A DNA stretch of 64,000 nucleotides from Deltaproteobacteria bacterium (GTDB lineage Bacteria > Desulfobacterota > Desulfobulbia > Desulfobulbales > Desulfurivibrionaceae): positions 1 through 64,000 of the forward strand of contig DUZW01000010.1 in assembly GCA_013349295.1 (NCBI GenBank), written 5' to 3'. The position numbers were made by a program, and so were the translations under genes. The notes beneath the pieces were generated by a model. It had not been told where the DNA came from, did no database searches, and worked only from the letters and a program-made list of their open reading frames with translations. Shown piece after piece: positions 10,376-21,072 of this stretch (positions are counted from its first letter, which is position 1; every line of letters begins with the position of its first letter).

Positions 10376-12160
10376 GTGAGCCATAATATTATTAAAGATC
10401 TCCGGGCCTTTCTCGAAATACTGCGCAGAGAAGATTCCCTGCTTGAAGTCTCCGCCCCTGTTGACCCGTATCTGGAGATCCCCGAGATCCATCGACGGGT
10501 GATTGCCCAAGGCGGCCCGGCCCTGCTGTTCACCAATGTCAAAGGCAGCTCTTTTCCGGTAGTCACCAACCTCTTCGGCACTGCCCGCAGACTTGAACTG
10601 GCCTTTGGCCGACGCCCCCAGCAGTTCGTGAACGATCTGGTCAGAACCGCCGAGACCCTTATGCCTCCAAGCCTGGGCAAGATCTGGGAGATACGCTCCC
10701 TGCTTGGCCAGGCCACCAAGGTCGGCCTGAAAAATATTTCGGCGAACAAGGCCCCCATCCTGGAGGTCTGCCAGACTCCGGCCCGGCTGGGCGAGCTGCC
10801 CCTGCTCACCTCCTGGGCCACGGACGGCGGCGCCTTTGTCACTCTGCCCCTGGTCTACACCGAACACCCGGACGGCCATGGCCACAATCTGGGCATGTAC
10901 CGCATCCAACGCTACGATGACAGCACCACCGGCATCCACTGGCAGATCCACAAGGGCGGCGGCTACCATTACCATGCCGCGGAACGCCGCAACGAATCCC
11001 TGCCCATGACCCTTTTCATCGGGGGGCCGCCGGCCCTGATGCTCGCCGCCATCGCCCCCTTGCCGGAAAACATCCCGGAGCTGATGCTGGCCTCCCTCTT
11101 GCTCGGTGAAAAGCTGCCCATGACCTGCGATCCCGCAGGCGGCCATCCTCTGGTGGCCCACGCCGAATTCGCGGCCAAGGGCTTTGTCCCCCCCCATATG
11201 CGACGCCCCGAAGGCCCCTTTGGCGACCATTACGGCTACAATTCGCTCACCCACGACTACCCGGTTTTCAAAGTGGAACGGCTCTACCATCGCCGCGACG
11301 CCATCTATCCGGCCACGGTGGTGGGCCGCCCCCGGCAGGAAGATTTTTACATCGGCGACTTCCTTCAGGATCTCCTGTCCCCGCTCTTTCCGCTGGTGAT
11401 GAACGGGGTGCGCCAGCTCAAGACCTTTGGCGAGACCGGCTTCCACTGCCTGGCTGCGGCCAAGGTCACCAACCGCTATCCTCGCGAGGCCTTTGCCTCC
11501 GGCCTTCGCATTCTGGGCGAAGGCCAGCTCTCGCTCACCAAATTTCTGATCCTGACCGATGGCGATCTTGAGGTAACGGACTTCAAAAAGCTGTGGGTCC
11601 ATGTACTGGAGCGGATCGACTGGCAAACCGATCTTTTCGTCTTTGCCAATGTCTCCCAGGACACCTTGGATTACACCGGCCCCTCGGTAAACAATGGCTC
11701 CAAGGCCATGATGATGGGACTCGGCAAGGAACCACGCCGCATCCTGCCGGAGACCTTTCATGGCGAACTGCCCCAGGGCTGCGACCACGCCAGGGTTTTT
11801 CTTCCCGGCACTCTGGTGGTTCAGGGGGAGGGCTTTGCCCATCGGCAGGATCTTCCCGCCCGCCTGGCCCACTGCCCGGCACTGGCTGACTGGCAGGTGG
11901 TTGTGCTGGCTGATGATGCCCAAGCTGCCACGGAAAATCTCCAGGAATTTCTCTGGACCGTTTTCACCCGTTTCGAACCGGCGGCGGATATCCATGCGGC
12001 CGCAACCGAACTCCGCCGCTTCCATCCCGGACTGACCGCACCCATCATCTTTGACTGCCGCCTGAAACCTTGGTACCCTGAGGTTCTTGAGGTGGACGAA
12101 AAAACCAGGCGTCTGGTGGACGACAAGATCAACGACATCCTGCCGTCCCGCCACCGCTAA
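10376..12160 (+). CDS. UbiD-family decarboxylase
   Basis: NLGMYRIQRYDDSTTGIHWQIHKGGGYHY, EGPFGDHYGYNS motifs typical of UbiD/MenA-type decarboxylases; GTG start. Confidence 0.92.
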   Translation: MSHNIIKDLRAFLEILRREDSLLEVSAPVDPYLEIPEIHRRVIAQGGPALLFTNVKGSSFPVVTNLFGTARRLELAFGRRPQQFVNDLVRTAETLMPPSLGKIWEIRSLLGQATKVGLKNISANKAPILEVCQTPARLGELPLLTSWATDGGAFVTLPLVYTEHPDGHGHNLGMYRIQRYDDSTTGIHWQIHKGGGYHYHAAERRNESLPMTLFIGGPPALMLAAIAPLPENIPELMLASLLLGEKLPMTCDPAGGHPLVAHAEFAAKGFVPPHMRRPEGPFGDHYGYNSLTHDYPVFKVERLYHRRDAIYPATVVGRPRQEDFYIGDFLQDLLSPLFPLVMNGVRQLKTFGETGFHCLAAAKVTNRYPREAFASGLRILGEGQLSLTKFLILTDGDLEVTDFKKLWVHVLERIDWQTDLFVFANVSQDTLDYTGPSVNNGSKAMMMGLGKEPRRILPETFHGELPQGCDHARVFLPGTLVVQGEGFAHRQDLPARLAHCPALADWQVVVLADDAQAATENLQEFLWTVFTRFEPAADIHAAATELRRFHPGLTAPIIFDCRLKPWYPEVLEVDEKTRRLVDDKINDILPSRHR

Positions 12161-12247
12161 AGGGAGAAATTTTACACCATCTTTCTCTTAAAGATTGACG
12201 ATCCTTCTGCCGAATAGCTATTGTGTAAGCAGGGCGATCAATTCAGG

Positions 12248-12292
12248 AACCGTCACAAAATAATCAGTCCTTTTTACTGTTTCGTTACGGTT
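12248..12292. repeat. Imperfect inverted repeat AACCGTCACAAAA...TTTCGTTACGGTT
   Basis: Arms pair with one mismatch; shares the CCGTCACRAAATAA left arm with 8628-8667. Confidence 0.6.
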
Positions 12293-12326
12293 CGTTATGC
12301 CATAAGGGCGAATCATGGGGGTGTTC

Positions 12327-12761
12327 ATGAAGATCACAGCGATTACTCCTGGCCAGCAGGATGCATCAACCATCGGCAAGAGTTCCGCCTCGACCACGGG
12401 AACCTCTTTTCAGGATATTCTTGCCCACGAACTGGCAGCAGCCAAAACTCCGGCCACCACAGCCACGACCGCCACGGTCGCCACAGCACAGATCCCAGCG
12501 CCTCTCCGACTGGATGGGCTTACCCTGACCGAAGACACCATCAACACCCTGGAAAAATTCAGCGCCGCCTTGGGCAACCCTTCTTTTTCCGCCCAAGATC
12601 TTGAACCCTTTGCCTCAGCCCTTGAAGATGAAACTGCCGCCCTGGTAAATTTAAAAAATCAGCTCCCGGAAAACAATCCGCTTTCAGCCTTGCTTGAGCG
12701 GGTAGCCACCGCCTCCTATGTCGAAGCCGCCAAACTAAGACGCGGCGACTACCATGCCTGA
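12327..12761 (+). CDS. Hypothetical protein
   Basis: MKITAITPGQQDASTIGKSSASTTGTSFQDILAHELAAAK...; start position uncertain. Confidence 0.6.
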   Translation: MKITAITPGQQDASTIGKSSASTTGTSFQDILAHELAAAKTPATTATTATVATAQIPAPLRLDGLTLTEDTINTLEKFSAALGNPSFSAQDLEPFASALEDETAALVNLKNQLPENNPLSALLERVATASYVEAAKLRRGDYHA

Positions 12762-12854
12762 TTCGCCGTTGCTCCGCACTGAACACACTACCCGTATGAG
12801 CCTGCCTCCTCACCAACTCGCGCCCGCGCGCGTCTGATCCCTTAGTACATTTCC

Positions 12855-13568
12855 ATGCCCGAAGAACGGCTGCAAAAAATTTTGGCCAAGGCCGGTATCG
12901 CCTCCCGGCGCAATGCAGAAGAACTGATTCGCCAAGGAAAAGTGACGGTGGACGGCAAGGTCGTCACCGAAATGGGCTGCCGGGTTGACCCGGACACGCA
13001 GAGTATAACCTTTGAAGGGCGCCCCGTGCGCCTTGAAGAAGAAAAGATCTACCTCCTGCTGAATAAGCCCCGGGGCTATGTCACGACCATGCACGATCCG
13101 CAGGGCAGGCCCATTGTCTCCTCACTGCTCACCGGTATCACCGGCAGGGTCTTTCCCGTGGGGCGCCTTGATTTTGACACTGAAGGCGCACTCATTCTGA
13201 CCAATGACGGAGATTTTGCCGAACGCATTCTCCACCCGCGTTTTGAAATAGAACGCACATATCTGACCACGGTGCGCGGCCTGCCGTCCCGGGAAAAAAT
13301 CCGCCTGCTTGAAGAAGGACTTGAGCTTGAAGGAAAAAAAACATGGCCGGCCAAGGTAAGCATCATTGCCAAGGAAGCAGCGACAACCACCTTGGAAATT
13401 ACCATCCACGAAGGCAGAAAACGGCAGGTCCGCAACATGTTCCAAGCCATCGACCATCGGGTTCTCACGCTCAAGCGCATCGCCTACGGTGGGCTGCGGC
13501 TTGGCGCCTTGCCGACCGGCAAATACCGACATCTCACCCCTGCGGATCTAGCACTTATTTTCTCTTAA
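12855..13568 (+). CDS. RluB/RsuA-family pseudouridine synthase
   Basis: S4 domain ERLQKILAKAGIASRRNAEELIRQGKVTVDGKVV; VGRLDFDTEGALILTNDGDF. Confidence 0.94.
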   Translation: MPEERLQKILAKAGIASRRNAEELIRQGKVTVDGKVVTEMGCRVDPDTQSITFEGRPVRLEEEKIYLLLNKPRGYVTTMHDPQGRPIVSSLLTGITGRVFPVGRLDFDTEGALILTNDGDFAERILHPRFEIERTYLTTVRGLPSREKIRLLEEGLELEGKKTWPAKVSIIAKEAATTTLEITIHEGRKRQVRNMFQAIDHRVLTLKRIAYGGLRLGALPTGKYRHLTPADLALIFS

Positions 13569-13667
13569 AAAAATCTTCTTTACAATTGGGGACTTAGCTG
13601 TTTAAGATGTTTTAATCCCTTGTATTTAATATTGTTTTTTTCAAAGGCAGCACATCGGAGAAGGACG

Positions 13668-13952
13668 ATGAACAAATCGGAGTTGATCGAAGCACTTGCT
13701 GAAGAGATGCATGTTCCCTTGCGGGACGCGAGTTCAGCCGTGACCACCATCCTTGACGCCATGGCCGATGCCTTGGCAAATGGCGAGAGCATAGAGATCC
13801 GTGGCTTTGGCAGTTTTGTGGTCAAGGAGTACGATTCATATTTTGGTCGCAATCCGAAAACCGGAGAGAAAATCAAGGTCAAGCCCAAAAAACTGCCCTT
13901 TTTCAAGGTCGGCAAGGAACTGAAAGAACAGGTAAACGAGTCGGCCGATTAA
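13668..13952 (+). CDS. HU/IHF-family DNA-binding protein
   Basis: MNKSELIEALAEEMHVPLRDASSAVTTILDAMADALANGESIEIRGFGSFVVKEYDSYFGRNPKTGEKI. Confidence 0.95.
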   Translation: MNKSELIEALAEEMHVPLRDASSAVTTILDAMADALANGESIEIRGFGSFVVKEYDSYFGRNPKTGEKIKVKPKKLPFFKVGKELKEQVNESAD

Positions 13953-14056
13953 GAGCCGCAACGGATTTCCTTTCTGTTTTTTTGCCCTTTTTTCTACGGC
14001 ACCCAAACCGTTAACAGTGCCGCCGTTGCTTCTTGCGCTTATTCTTTCAGAACGAC

Positions 14057-15418
14057 TCAATCAGACCCTTCGCCTGTAGTGCCGTCTACAATCTCGCCGA
14101 CGAGATCATAGGGGTGGGCTTCAGTGATCAGAACATCCACAATATCGCCCGGATTACAAACGCCGGCAGTGATATAGACACAACCATCTATCTCCGGGGC
14201 CTGAAACCTGGTCCGCCCTTCCAGCAAGAGATCGGTTTCCCGACTCCAGCCCTCGACCAGCACCTTTTCCACCCTGCCGACCATTGCCTGATTTCTGGCA
14301 AGGGAGATCCCGCGCTGCAACTCCATGAGCCGCTGACGACGTTCGCTTTTCTCCTCTTCGTCACAGTGCCCAGAGAAATTGTAGGCGGCACAACCCTCTT
14401 CGTTTGAATAAGCAAAGATTCCAACATGGTCCAGTTGCTGCGTTTGCATGAACTCAGCAAGCAACCGCACATCTTCTTCGGTTTCACCGGGAAAACCCAC
14501 CATAAATGTGGTCCGAATGGCTGCCTGAGGAAGAATCGAACGAATCCTCGCAAGGAGCGCATCGATCTTCTGGCGGCCATAGGGCCGGTTCATGCCCTTC
14601 AGTACCCGATCCGACACATGCTGAAGGGGAATATCAAGATAAGGTACAATCCGGGGATTGGCAGCCATGAACTCGAGAAGCTCGGCACTTACCCGGGTGG
14701 GATACAGATAGAGCAAACGGAACCAGGGGATGTCAGTCGCGCTCAGCAGGGCGCGCAACAGTTCCACCAAATGGGGGGCTCCAGCGCCAAGATCATGGCC
14801 ATAGGCAGTAAGATCCTGAGCTACAAGGGTCACCTCCCGCACCCCATTTTCCGCAAGCATCCCAACCTCGTTCACCAGATCTTCAAGGCTTCGGCTGCGA
14901 AGATCACCTCGCAACGATGGAATCATACAATAGGCACACCGGTTGGAGCATCCCTCGGTCACCTTCATATAGGCCCGGTGCGCCGGGGAAGAAAGACGCC
15001 GCGGCAAGGTACTGTCCAAAAGAAAAGTGGGGGGGGCGAGGTGTATTGGGGTCTCTTTTGCCTGGGCAAGCTCCTGCAATCTGCTGACGATGTCCTGGGT
15101 CCCTTCGGTGCCGATGAAAAGATCGACCTCGGGAAGCTCATTGGCAAGTTCGCCGCCATAGCGTTGCACCATGCACCCGACCACTACCACTTTTTTTTCA
15201 GGCCAGCGCTCTTTCAGCTCAGCCAAGGCCAGGATCTCCTGGATCCCTTCTTCCACAGCGGACTGGATAAAACCGCAGGTATTCACCAACAGCAGATCAG
15301 CCTCTTCCGCTTCGTCACAGGGCACGTAACCGGCCTCGACAAGCAGGCCGAGCATGAGCTCCGTATCCACCAAGTTTTTAGGACAGCCAAGACTGACAGT
15401 AAAAAAGGTACGCATCAT
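14057..15418 (-). CDS. rimO: Ribosomal protein S12 methylthiotransferase RimO
   Basis: VSLGCPKNLVDTELMLG; EGCSNRCAYCMIPSLRGDLRSR; C-terminal TRAM-like region. Confidence 0.95.
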   Translation of the reverse strand: MMRTFFTVSLGCPKNLVDTELMLGLLVEAGYVPCDEAEEADLLLVNTCGFIQSAVEEGIQEILALAELKERWPEKKVVVVGCMVQRYGGELANELPEVDLFIGTEGTQDIVSRLQELAQAKETPIHLAPPTFLLDSTLPRRLSSPAHRAYMKVTEGCSNRCAYCMIPSLRGDLRSRSLEDLVNEVGMLAENGVREVTLVAQDLTAYGHDLGAGAPHLVELLRALLSATDIPWFRLLYLYPTRVSAELLEFMAANPRIVPYLDIPLQHVSDRVLKGMNRPYGRQKIDALLARIRSILPQAAIRTTFMVGFPGETEEDVRLLAEFMQTQQLDHVGIFAYSNEEGCAAYNFSGHCDEEEKSERRQRLMELQRGISLARNQAMVGRVEKVLVEGWSRETDLLLEGRTRFQAPEIDGCVYITAGVCNPGDIVDVLITEAHPYDLVGEIVDGTTGEGSD

Positions 15419-15433
15419 CGCCTCAATAATTTT

Positions 15434-16162
15434 TTATTCAGCAGCCAGTGCACCGACACATCGCACAAGGTCTGCCACCAATCCATGTGAACGCTTGCGA
15501 AATTCCTTGCTTTGAAAAGCAGGTTGCCAGGAATCCTGCCATAACAGGTCCGAAACCATCATCACCGCAGCAAGCTCAACCTGCCGAAAAGCCGCAACTT
15601 GAATGAGCGCGGAATATTCCATGTCAACAGCGAGGATTCCCTCTCCGCCATAACGGACAACTTTTTCCCTGGTCTCGCGATACAGGGCATCGGTGGTCCA
15701 AAGCGGCCCCTCCCTGAGCTCTTTGCCGGTATCGACGAAAAAATCCTTCAGCGCCTTGCGCAATCGCGGAGAAGATTCGATTACACCCGTCAGGGGGTAA
15801 TGGTCGGAGGTTCCCTCCTCGCTGATGGCCCAGGTCGGCAAGACCAGTTCGCCCAGGCCGAGATTTGGTTGGAGCGAACCGCACCAGCCGCAGACAATGA
15901 TCCTGCCGGCTCCGAGAGCAATAAGCTTTTCAAGACAGATCACCGCCATGGGCGCGCCAACCGCAGGTCCGGCCCAGAATATGGCAGGAGAAGTTTGGGC
16001 GAGATAGAGATTGCTGTGAAAAAGAAAATGCCGGCTCCAACCCTCCTGTCCAAAGATCCGCGCAGCGTGGCAGGCCTCGGAAGGATTCACCAGCAAAACC
16101 CCGCAAGCAGGGAGCTGCGGTTCGTTCTTGCCACGGCTGGGATGGACAACTACTTCGCTCAT
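15434..16162 (-). CDS. Nucleoside phosphorylase family protein
   Basis: GPAVGAPMAVICLEKLIALGAGRIIVCGWCGSL; AVDMEYSALIQVAAFRQVELAAVMMVSD. Confidence 0.85.
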   Translation of the reverse strand: MSEVVVHPSRGKNEPQLPACGVLLVNPSEACHAARIFGQEGWSRHFLFHSNLYLAQTSPAIFWAGPAVGAPMAVICLEKLIALGAGRIIVCGWCGSLQPNLGLGELVLPTWAISEEGTSDHYPLTGVIESSPRLRKALKDFFVDTGKELREGPLWTTDALYRETREKVVRYGGEGILAVDMEYSALIQVAAFRQVELAAVMMVSDLLWQDSWQPAFQSKEFRKRSHGLVADLVRCVGALAAE

Positions 16163-16182
16163 GACCGGAGTACCCCAGAAAA

Positions 16183-16220
16183 CGGAAAAAGGCCGCAAGG
16201 GGGAAAACCCCTGCGGCCTT
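16183..16220 (-). terminator. Rho-independent terminator downstream of atpE
   Basis: On the minus strand: AAGGCCGCAGGGG TTTTC CCCCTTGCGGCCTT followed by TTTCCG. Confidence 0.85.
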
Positions 16221-16245
16221 ACAAACCTAAAATAACGTGATCAGC

Positions 16246-16659
<414 letters not shown>

Positions 16660-17382
16660 TTAATGGGCATGTTCCATGGCTGCGGAGAAATAAAGGATCG
16701 ACAGCAACAGAAAAACCAGCGCCTGGACAATGGAAACAAACACGCCCAGGCAAAGAATCGGCAGCGGGGCGAAATACGCTCCGGCCAGCATGAACAGGAT
16801 GCCCAACAGGGTCTCCTTGGCCATGATGTTGCCGAAAAGACGAATGGAAAGAGAAAGAATACGAGCAAAATGACTGATAAGCTCAATGGGAAGCATGAGG
16901 GGAATCAACCAGGGAATGGGTCCGAGGAAATGCTTAATATATCCGATGCCATGAAACTTCACCCCCAAAATATGGGTGGTAAAGAAGACAATCAGGGTGC
17001 AGGCCAAGGTAATGTTGAGGTTGGAGGTCGGAGACATGAAACCCGGCATGAGGCCGATCATGTTGGCCACCAAAATATAGAGCGCAAAGGTGGCGAGCAT
17101 GGGGAACATCATCCTTGCCCCTTCCTTGCCCATGTTATCCGCCATGAAACCCTCAAGGCCGCCGATGATGACCTCCCAAAAATTCTGACCCTTACCCGGC
17201 ACCAAGGACATCGTGCCCAGTGTCAGCTTGGGGACAACAATCAGAAAAAGCATGACCAACCAAGTGTAGGTCATGTGCGGAGAAACCAGCTTGGCCAGAA
17301 GCGTGTCCCCAACGGGACCATGGGGAACAGGCAACCCCAGACCTTGCAAAATCAGCGAGATAAACAGTATTGGATGTTCCAT
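16660..17382 (-). CDS. atpB: F0F1 ATP synthase subunit a
   Basis: MLPIELISHFARILSLSIRLFGNIMAKETLLGIL. Confidence 0.96.
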   Translation of the reverse strand: MEHPILFISLILQGLGLPVPHGPVGDTLLAKLVSPHMTYTWLVMLFLIVVPKLTLGTMSLVPGKGQNFWEVIIGGLEGFMADNMGKEGARMMFPMLATFALYILVANMIGLMPGFMSPTSNLNITLACTLIVFFTTHILGVKFHGIGYIKHFLGPIPWLIPLMLPIELISHFARILSLSIRLFGNIMAKETLLGILFMLAGAYFAPLPILCLGVFVSIVQALVFLLLSILYFSAAMEHAH

Positions 17383-17407
17383 GGACCGTGCGAGCCTCCT
17401 TGACCTT

Positions 17408-17812
17408 TTATAACTTTAACGAATAAATACTTTTGGCTGCGACCATGACGGCAAGCCCAATTCCCAAGAGAACGGTGGACAGGCCAACCAGCAGAGCGAG
17501 GGTGTGAACCTTCTGAAACCTGATCAGAAGAAAGAGAACACCCACGACCACGGACAGACGCAGATAATATCGCATAAAGAACAACGGCTTGACCGCCTCA
17601 AGCGGCCCGCCCAACAACCTGACCAGATCCCTTTTCAAAAAAAGGAAACTCAGGTTCGCGATCGCTCCGCCGATAAAAACGGAGAAGGCATGATAACCTG
17701 AAAATCCAAGCCAACCCACTCCGGTAAGCACCAGCAGCAACAGCCAGTTATAAACCAAGACCTTTCCGAGCGACACCTCACCCGGCGATACCGGAGAACC
17801 ACTGGCCGTCAT
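17408..17812 (-). CDS. ATP synthase subunit I (AtpI-like)
   Basis: Small 4-TM protein between atpB and atpZ-like gene. Confidence 0.8.
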   Translation of the reverse strand: MTASGSPVSPGEVSLGKVLVYNWLLLLVLTGVGWLGFSGYHAFSVFIGGAIANLSFLFLKRDLVRLLGGPLEAVKPLFFMRYYLRLSVVVGVLFLLIRFQKVHTLALLVGLSTVLLGIGLAVMVAAKSIYSLKL

Positions 17813-18036
17813 CAGAGATCCTTTCTGCTGGCCACGTCGTACAGATTTTTGAAGGCCGCCCCCACCCCGAACCCAAGAAAAATCAGAGTCAGCCAGGGCG
17901 AGGTTTTACCGGCAAACACCTTATGATCCAGATAATAGCCGACCCCGACTCCTATAAAAATGGAGAAGGCCACGGACATGCCGATGGTGCTGAATTGGGC
18001 CAGCAACCGCAGTGCATCCTTACGGTTACCGGACAT
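17812..18036 (-). CDS. AtpZ/AtpI family protein
   Basis: FSIFIGVGVGYYLDHKVFAGKTSPWLTLIFLGFGVGAAFKNLY. Confidence 0.85.
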   Translation of the reverse strand: MSGNRKDALRLLAQFSTIGMSVAFSIFIGVGVGYYLDHKVFAGKTSPWLTLIFLGFGVGAAFKNLYDVASRKDL

Positions 18037-18133
18037 CTTCAGTCCCTGTTCCGCTGTCCGGACAAAGAAACCATCGGTTTACGACCGATAGGATTACTAT
18101 CATTGCATCCCCCCAAAGTCAACGGCTTTTTTC

Positions 18134-19426
18134 TCATCCGAGCAACTTTTTGAATGAGCATTCAGTTTTCTCCAACGCCATGGCCAACTCGGCTTCACTC
18201 TGGGCGGCGGAGATGAAAGCGGCCTCGAACTGAGAAGGCGCCAACCAGACCCCCTGCGCCAGCATCTGCCTGAAATGCTGGCCATACCTGGCCGTATCCG
18301 CCTGCATGGCGGACTCGAAATCAACCACCGGCCCGGCCGTGAAAAAGGATGTCATCATGGAGCCCACCCGATTCAGGGTGGTCTGGCCGGGCAGGTATTT
18401 TTCCGCCAGCCCGGTCAAACTCTGGGCAAAGCGGGCCGATTTCTCTTCCAGTGCGGCATAAAAACCGGGCTGGGCCAACTGCCGCATGGTGGCGGCGCCT
18501 GCCGCCATGGCCAAAGGATTGCCGGACAGGGTTCCGGCCTGATACACCGGCCCAACCGGGGAGATCGTATCCATGAGTTCTTTTTTGCCGCCATAGGCCC
18601 CAACCGGCAGGCCGCCACCGATGATCTTGCCGAGACAGGTGAGATCCGGCATGACACCATAGTATTCCTGGGCTCCGCCCAAGGCCAGACGCAGACCGGT
18701 GATCACCTCGTCGAAAATGAGGACTATGCCCAGTTCGGCGGTCAGAGTGCGCAGTTTTTGCAAAAATCCTGGCTGCGGAGCAACAACCCCCATGTTTCCG
18801 GCAACCGGCTCGATGATCACGCAGGCAATGTCCAATTTTTCATCACGCAGGGTTTGTTCCAAAATCTCCAGATTATTATAAGGAATGGACACTGTGTTCT
18901 TGACAATATCCTCGGGCACCCCCGGACTGCCGGGAATGCCAAGGGTAATTACCCCGGAACCGGCCTTGACCAGGAAACTGTCGGCATGCCCATGGTAACA
19001 ACCGTCAAACTTCACCACCACATTACGGCCGGTGTAACCCCTAGCAAGCCGGATGGCGCTCATGGTCGCCTCGGTTCCGGAACTGACGAAACGCACCTTT
19101 TCCACCGATGGCAGGGCCTGGATCACCAGCTCGGCCAGTTCAATCTCCAAGGGGCAGGGCGCGCCGAAACTGGTGCCGTCCCGCAGGGTTTTTTCAATGG
19201 CCTCGACCACTGCCGGATGATTATGACCAAGGATCATCGGCCCCCAGGAGCATACAAAATCAAGGAATTCATTACCGTCCACATCATGGATTTTGGAACC
19301 GGCGGCTTTTTTAACAAAAAGGGGTTCACACCCCACGGACTTACAGGCCCGCACCGGGCTGTTAACTCCACCGGGGATGAGCTGTTGCGCCTTTGCAAAC
19401 AGGGTATGCGATTGGTCGGTCTTCAT
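18134..19426 (-). CDS. hemL: Glutamate-1-semialdehyde 2,1-aminomutase
   Basis: FAKAQQLIPGGVNSPVRACKSVG; CLGKIIGGGLPVGAYGGKKELM (PLP lysine region). Confidence 0.96.
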   Translation of the reverse strand: MKTDQSHTLFAKAQQLIPGGVNSPVRACKSVGCEPLFVKKAAGSKIHDVDGNEFLDFVCSWGPMILGHNHPAVVEAIEKTLRDGTSFGAPCPLEIELAELVIQALPSVEKVRFVSSGTEATMSAIRLARGYTGRNVVVKFDGCYHGHADSFLVKAGSGVITLGIPGSPGVPEDIVKNTVSIPYNNLEILEQTLRDEKLDIACVIIEPVAGNMGVVAPQPGFLQKLRTLTAELGIVLIFDEVITGLRLALGGAQEYYGVMPDLTCLGKIIGGGLPVGAYGGKKELMDTISPVGPVYQAGTLSGNPLAMAAGAATMRQLAQPGFYAALEEKSARFAQSLTGLAEKYLPGQTTLNRVGSMMTSFFTAGPVVDFESAMQADTARYGQHFRQMLAQGVWLAPSQFEAAFISAAQSEAELAMALEKTECSFKKLLG

Positions 19427-19670
19427 GCTCCTTGGCCTCCGTGCCGTCTCAATGGTTGATGGTCGTCCACTAACTAATAAAGAAGGGACAATGACAATGA
19501 TATCACGCCTTCTCCATGCGCTTCCTGTCTCCAGCGAGCCGAAAATATAGCAGGCTGCCGCCACGCTGTCAAAATTCTTTCAAGGACGGCCAAAAACACC
19601 TTCTCCAAAAAACCCTTATCTTTTCGTAACGATCCAGCTTAATGCCGGAATCGGACAAAAACCACGAAAT

Positions 19671-19776
19671 GTAACTGTTCAGCAGTACCACAGATGCGCG
19701 AAAGAAGTCTGCGAAGCGTGCTATTGCACATGAGCAGGCCGACGACAAAGCAGATGTGACACTGCTGAACAGTTAC
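19671..19776 (+). repeat. Dispersed palindromic element, copy A
   Basis: 16-bp perfect terminal inverted repeat GTAACTGTTCAGCAGT...ACTGCTGAACAGTTAC, inner hairpin GTGC-TATT-GCAC; homologous to copies at 29555 and 57816. Confidence 0.9.
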
Positions 19777-19887
19777 TTCTTTTCAAGATTCTTTCCCTTG
19801 ACACGACAAAGCCGTTCATAGCAATATGAGCCCAGAAGCATGCGGATGTAAGGATATTTTACCAGCAGGACCATAACAGGAGACGCC

Positions 19888-20319
19888 GTGGAAATACATG
19901 ACCCGAATCTTCATCTGAAACTTATGGAAATGTGTGACTGTTATCTGGGCACAGACTATGCCGCTACCATCCAAAAAGTTGCGGATACCCCTTCCGCCGA
20001 CACTCAGGAAGACTCCCTCCGTTATCTGGCCCTCGCCCTTCTCTTCACTCTGACCGAAGAGGCCAAACAACTTTCCCTCAAACGAAAAAAAGATAAAATT
20101 ACCGTCACCATCAAGCACGATGACGAAAAAATCGCCCTGCGTCCGCCGGCAAGGGCTGTCTTCGACAGGATCATCTCCATTATGCGCACCATCCTTCATC
20201 TCAACGATGACAAGGGAGCCCTGCCGCTAATCCTTGGCCTTAGGAATGACCAGATCGAGGTTCAGGTCAAAATCGAACGCACTGCGGACAAGGAAACCCT
20301 CAAGGTGAAATTTCCCTAG
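19888..20319 (+). CDS. Hypothetical protein (143 aa)
   Basis: MEIHDPNLHLKLMEMCDCYLGTDYAATIQKV...; good coding composition. Confidence 0.7.
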   Translation: MEIHDPNLHLKLMEMCDCYLGTDYAATIQKVADTPSADTQEDSLRYLALALLFTLTEEAKQLSLKRKKDKITVTIKHDDEKIALRPPARAVFDRIISIMRTILHLNDDKGALPLILGLRNDQIEVQVKIERTADKETLKVKFP

Positions 20320-20568
20320 TTGGGTGAGTACTTCAGTTCGTCCTGACAACAAGAGGCTCCAAACGGAAACGCTTCCTGATTTTTTCGCTGCCGTCTCCCG
20401 ACCCCGCCCTGCCCTTTCAAGGAGCAACAGCGGAGCTGTTTTGCCTTGACAATCTTGGAAATGCCAATAAATAATCAAGCATCTCCTGCATATTCGTACG
20501 TCTTTGGGAGCAGTCTTTTGCTATAGGCTTTTTTCCTCCCATCAGCACATGACCATAAGGAGCCGGTA

Positions 20569-21042
20569 ATGACCAAGAAAAAAAGCGGGACCGAAGAATC
20601 AGCGCCCTGGGAGCTTACGTCCTTGCCTGTCGCTCCAACCGGCGTCAACCCTGCGGACGCCGCCGATCTCCAAAAGATCATTCGCAAGAACTATCGAGAA
20701 CCCATTTTGGACGATGATGCGGTCTGCGCCGAAATCGATGGCCGCACCCACCGCGTATGCGATATCGGCGGTCGCGGCATGGGCCTCATCGTTCCGACCC
20801 TTGACAGCTTTCCGGCAGGCTCGCCCCACAGTATCACCCTGCATATCGACGACAACACCATCACCCTCCGGGGAAAAGTCACCCACATCTCTCCCAGCGA
20901 GACCTCTGGCGAATGCCACTGCGGGATTGAATTCATCGACCTGAGCAAAAAAGACGAGCACACCTTGCAGTATTTTCTAACAGCGCACCACGCCAGACTT
21001 TTTGGCGGAACATGCCGCCCTGCCGACCCTGGCCGGAATTGA
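20569..21042 (+). CDS. PilZ domain protein
   Basis: CDIGGRGMGLIVPTLDSFPAGSPHSITLHIDDNTITLRGKVTHISPSETSGECHCGIEFIDLSKKDEHTLQYFL. Confidence 0.75.
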   Translation: MTKKKSGTEESAPWELTSLPVAPTGVNPADAADLQKIIRKNYREPILDDDAVCAEIDGRTHRVCDIGGRGMGLIVPTLDSFPAGSPHSITLHIDDNTITLRGKVTHISPSETSGECHCGIEFIDLSKKDEHTLQYFLTAHHARLFGGTCRPADPGRN

Positions 21043-21072
21043 ACCGCAACCTCATCATGGAATTAGGGGACA

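Noticed and set aside
10322-12154. 610-aa minus-strand ORF opposite ubiD
   Set aside because: Shadow ORF; the plus strand is a clear UbiD-family protein and the antisense translation is low-complexity G/H/Q-rich.
14426-15490. 354-aa plus-strand ORF opposite rimO
   Set aside because: Shadow ORF; RimO radical SAM motifs lie on the minus strand.
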